NCBI GenBank assembly: GCA_032718475.1
Contig: JAUCBJ010006196.1
Coordinates: forward strand, 1-31,280
Reading direction: 5' to 3'
DNA length: 31,280 nt
From: Nemertoderma westbladi
Lineage: Eukaryota; Xenacoelomorpha; Nemertodermatida; Nemertodermatidae
Made by a program: the position numbers and the translations under genes. Shown here piece after piece: positions 30,191 to 31,280 of this stretch (within the stretch, counting starts at the first letter, position 1; each line of letters begins with the position of its first letter). Below the pieces are notes generated by a model that was given only the letters and a program-made list of their open reading frames with translations, did not search any database and had not been told where the DNA came from.

Positions 30191-31280
30191 TGTAAAGCTT
30201 TTGCGGAATTAGCCGGTTATTTTTACCGCAAAGTACTCTGTAGGTGTTTTAACGGACATCAAAAGCCGTTTCCTTACTGTACTGGTGTTTTAGTGGACAT
30301 AAAAAGCCATTTCTTCTGTATGTGTACTTTAGCGGACATAACTAGCAATTCTATGTCGCAATAAGCTAAAATTCTCTTGAAACAGTGTAGTTACTATGAC
30401 GACAGCTAACAGCTGATCTGTACACATGGAGCTTTTTCTTTGTTCTCTGTCGTTTCTTTGTTCGGTCGACCAATCAGAGCGTTTTTTGACTCTGTGTTGG
30501 AAGTTGTATACAGAAACTCATGAATTCAGTCAGTATGTGTTTTTGTCCACAGCCCAGAAGACCGGCTTTGGAATCTCTGTGTTTTCAGGCTTTAGCCCAA
30601 CATTAGTAAGCTTAATCATAGAAACGTATATCTGTTATCTTACTTAACAAATCACATGTTTACCAACTCACCTAATCATATTGTCAACTACAAACACCGC
30701 ATTTTTACTGCTATTTACTGTCGGTTATTCATTATATCAGTTGATGGAATATTATTATATTGGATAATATCGATAAATTAATCATAAAACCCTCAATCTT
30801 CTTGATATACTGAAGGTAAGAGAGACCGGTTACATATAACGATTGCGACTTACATTAGAGTGGTTTTGAAGTGAATCTAATGCTATTTCATAGGCACTAC
30901 ATGTATCGGTCGTTTTTCTCTTTATATGTGACTAAATTAGTGAAGGTCGGCAGATCGGTGTGCAGCATTGTGCAGTAGTGTGCATGATTGTGATTGATAA
31001 CAAAGCATCTCCTAAAGAATGCGCTATATACGTGACTCCATAGCCATCCCGTTGTGTCTAGTGTAAGTCATAACTCTGTTTACATATTTAGAGCGCCACG
31101 TCCTAAAGGAACTGTTAATATTTCCCGAAAGTGAATAATATTTGTCAGAGACTATATATTACGATCAGTCGAATAATACAGTAGGCCTACACCGCAATAA
31201 GGTTAGGCTTCCGACTCCAGTCTCCTGGGTATATCCAGCGGGTGAATGGTCGCGCATAGACTGGCTTCGGCTAATGTAGT
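30191..31280 (+). mobile_element. LTR of the same superfamily, opposite orientation, cut by window end
   Basis: Begins TGTAAAGC and is the reverse complement, diverged, of the LTR at 11724-12884. Similarity runs to the last base, which corresponds to about 98 bases before the LTR's end. It has four GCGGACATAA-like modules in its first 180 bases. Whether it is a solo LTR or a 5' LTR cannot be told. The five bases before it are GGGGG. Confidence 0.85.

Overview
The window is eukaryotic, animal-type genomic DNA, probably from an invertebrate. The evidence is spliced exons of a mitochondrial enzyme gene, an animal-type membrane-anchored UXS gene, a BEL/Pao-like LTR retrotransposon, LINE fragments and long AT-rich spacers with poly(G) runs and minisatellites. 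I cannot name the species. All counts and alignments here were made by eye.

Layout. 1-631 (minus) is a broken LINE endonuclease fragment. 2309-3508 (plus) is an intact, intronless, GC-rich UDP-glucuronate decarboxylase (UXS1-like) gene. 4177-4319 and 10672-10905 (plus) are the last two coding exons of a SUCLG2-type succinyl-CoA ligase beta subunit. No earlier SUCLG2 exon is visible here, so the UXS1 gene probably lies inside an upstream SUCLG2 intron. The intron between the two exons (4320-10671) is about 95% one tandem array.

The array is the most striking feature. Its unit is a copy of the exon's own 3' end plus its 5' splice site, amplified over about 6 kb. About 125 copies of GGTAAG can be counted, most continuing as GGTAAGTT. 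Many units also carry TACTAAC, a perfect branch-point consensus, just upstream of CACTAGG. Reading through the true donor meets an in-frame TAA after two codons, so accurate splicing has to ignore more than 100 decoys.

11724-21514 is a 9.8-kb LTR retrotransposon inserted in minus orientation. It has two 1161-bp LTRs (TG...CA, about 99% identical) and a perfect 5-bp target duplication (AAGTA). It encodes a Gag-like protein with a DUF1759-like region and zinc knuckles, split by one in-frame TGA. A degenerate downstream ORF remains, but there is no recognisable protease, reverse transcriptase or integrase, so the copy looks non-autonomous. A diverged solo LTR (21845-23102) with its own duplication (GCACC) lies 330 bp away. 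A further related LTR in opposite orientation begins at 30191 and runs off the right edge.

23108-30190 holds no confident gene. It contains a LINE RT C-terminal remnant (26426-26671), a large palindrome (24118-24247), AACGTT-rich DNA, dispersed repeat pairs, a 31-bp minisatellite (29128-29653) and one weak candidate first exon (25772-25822).
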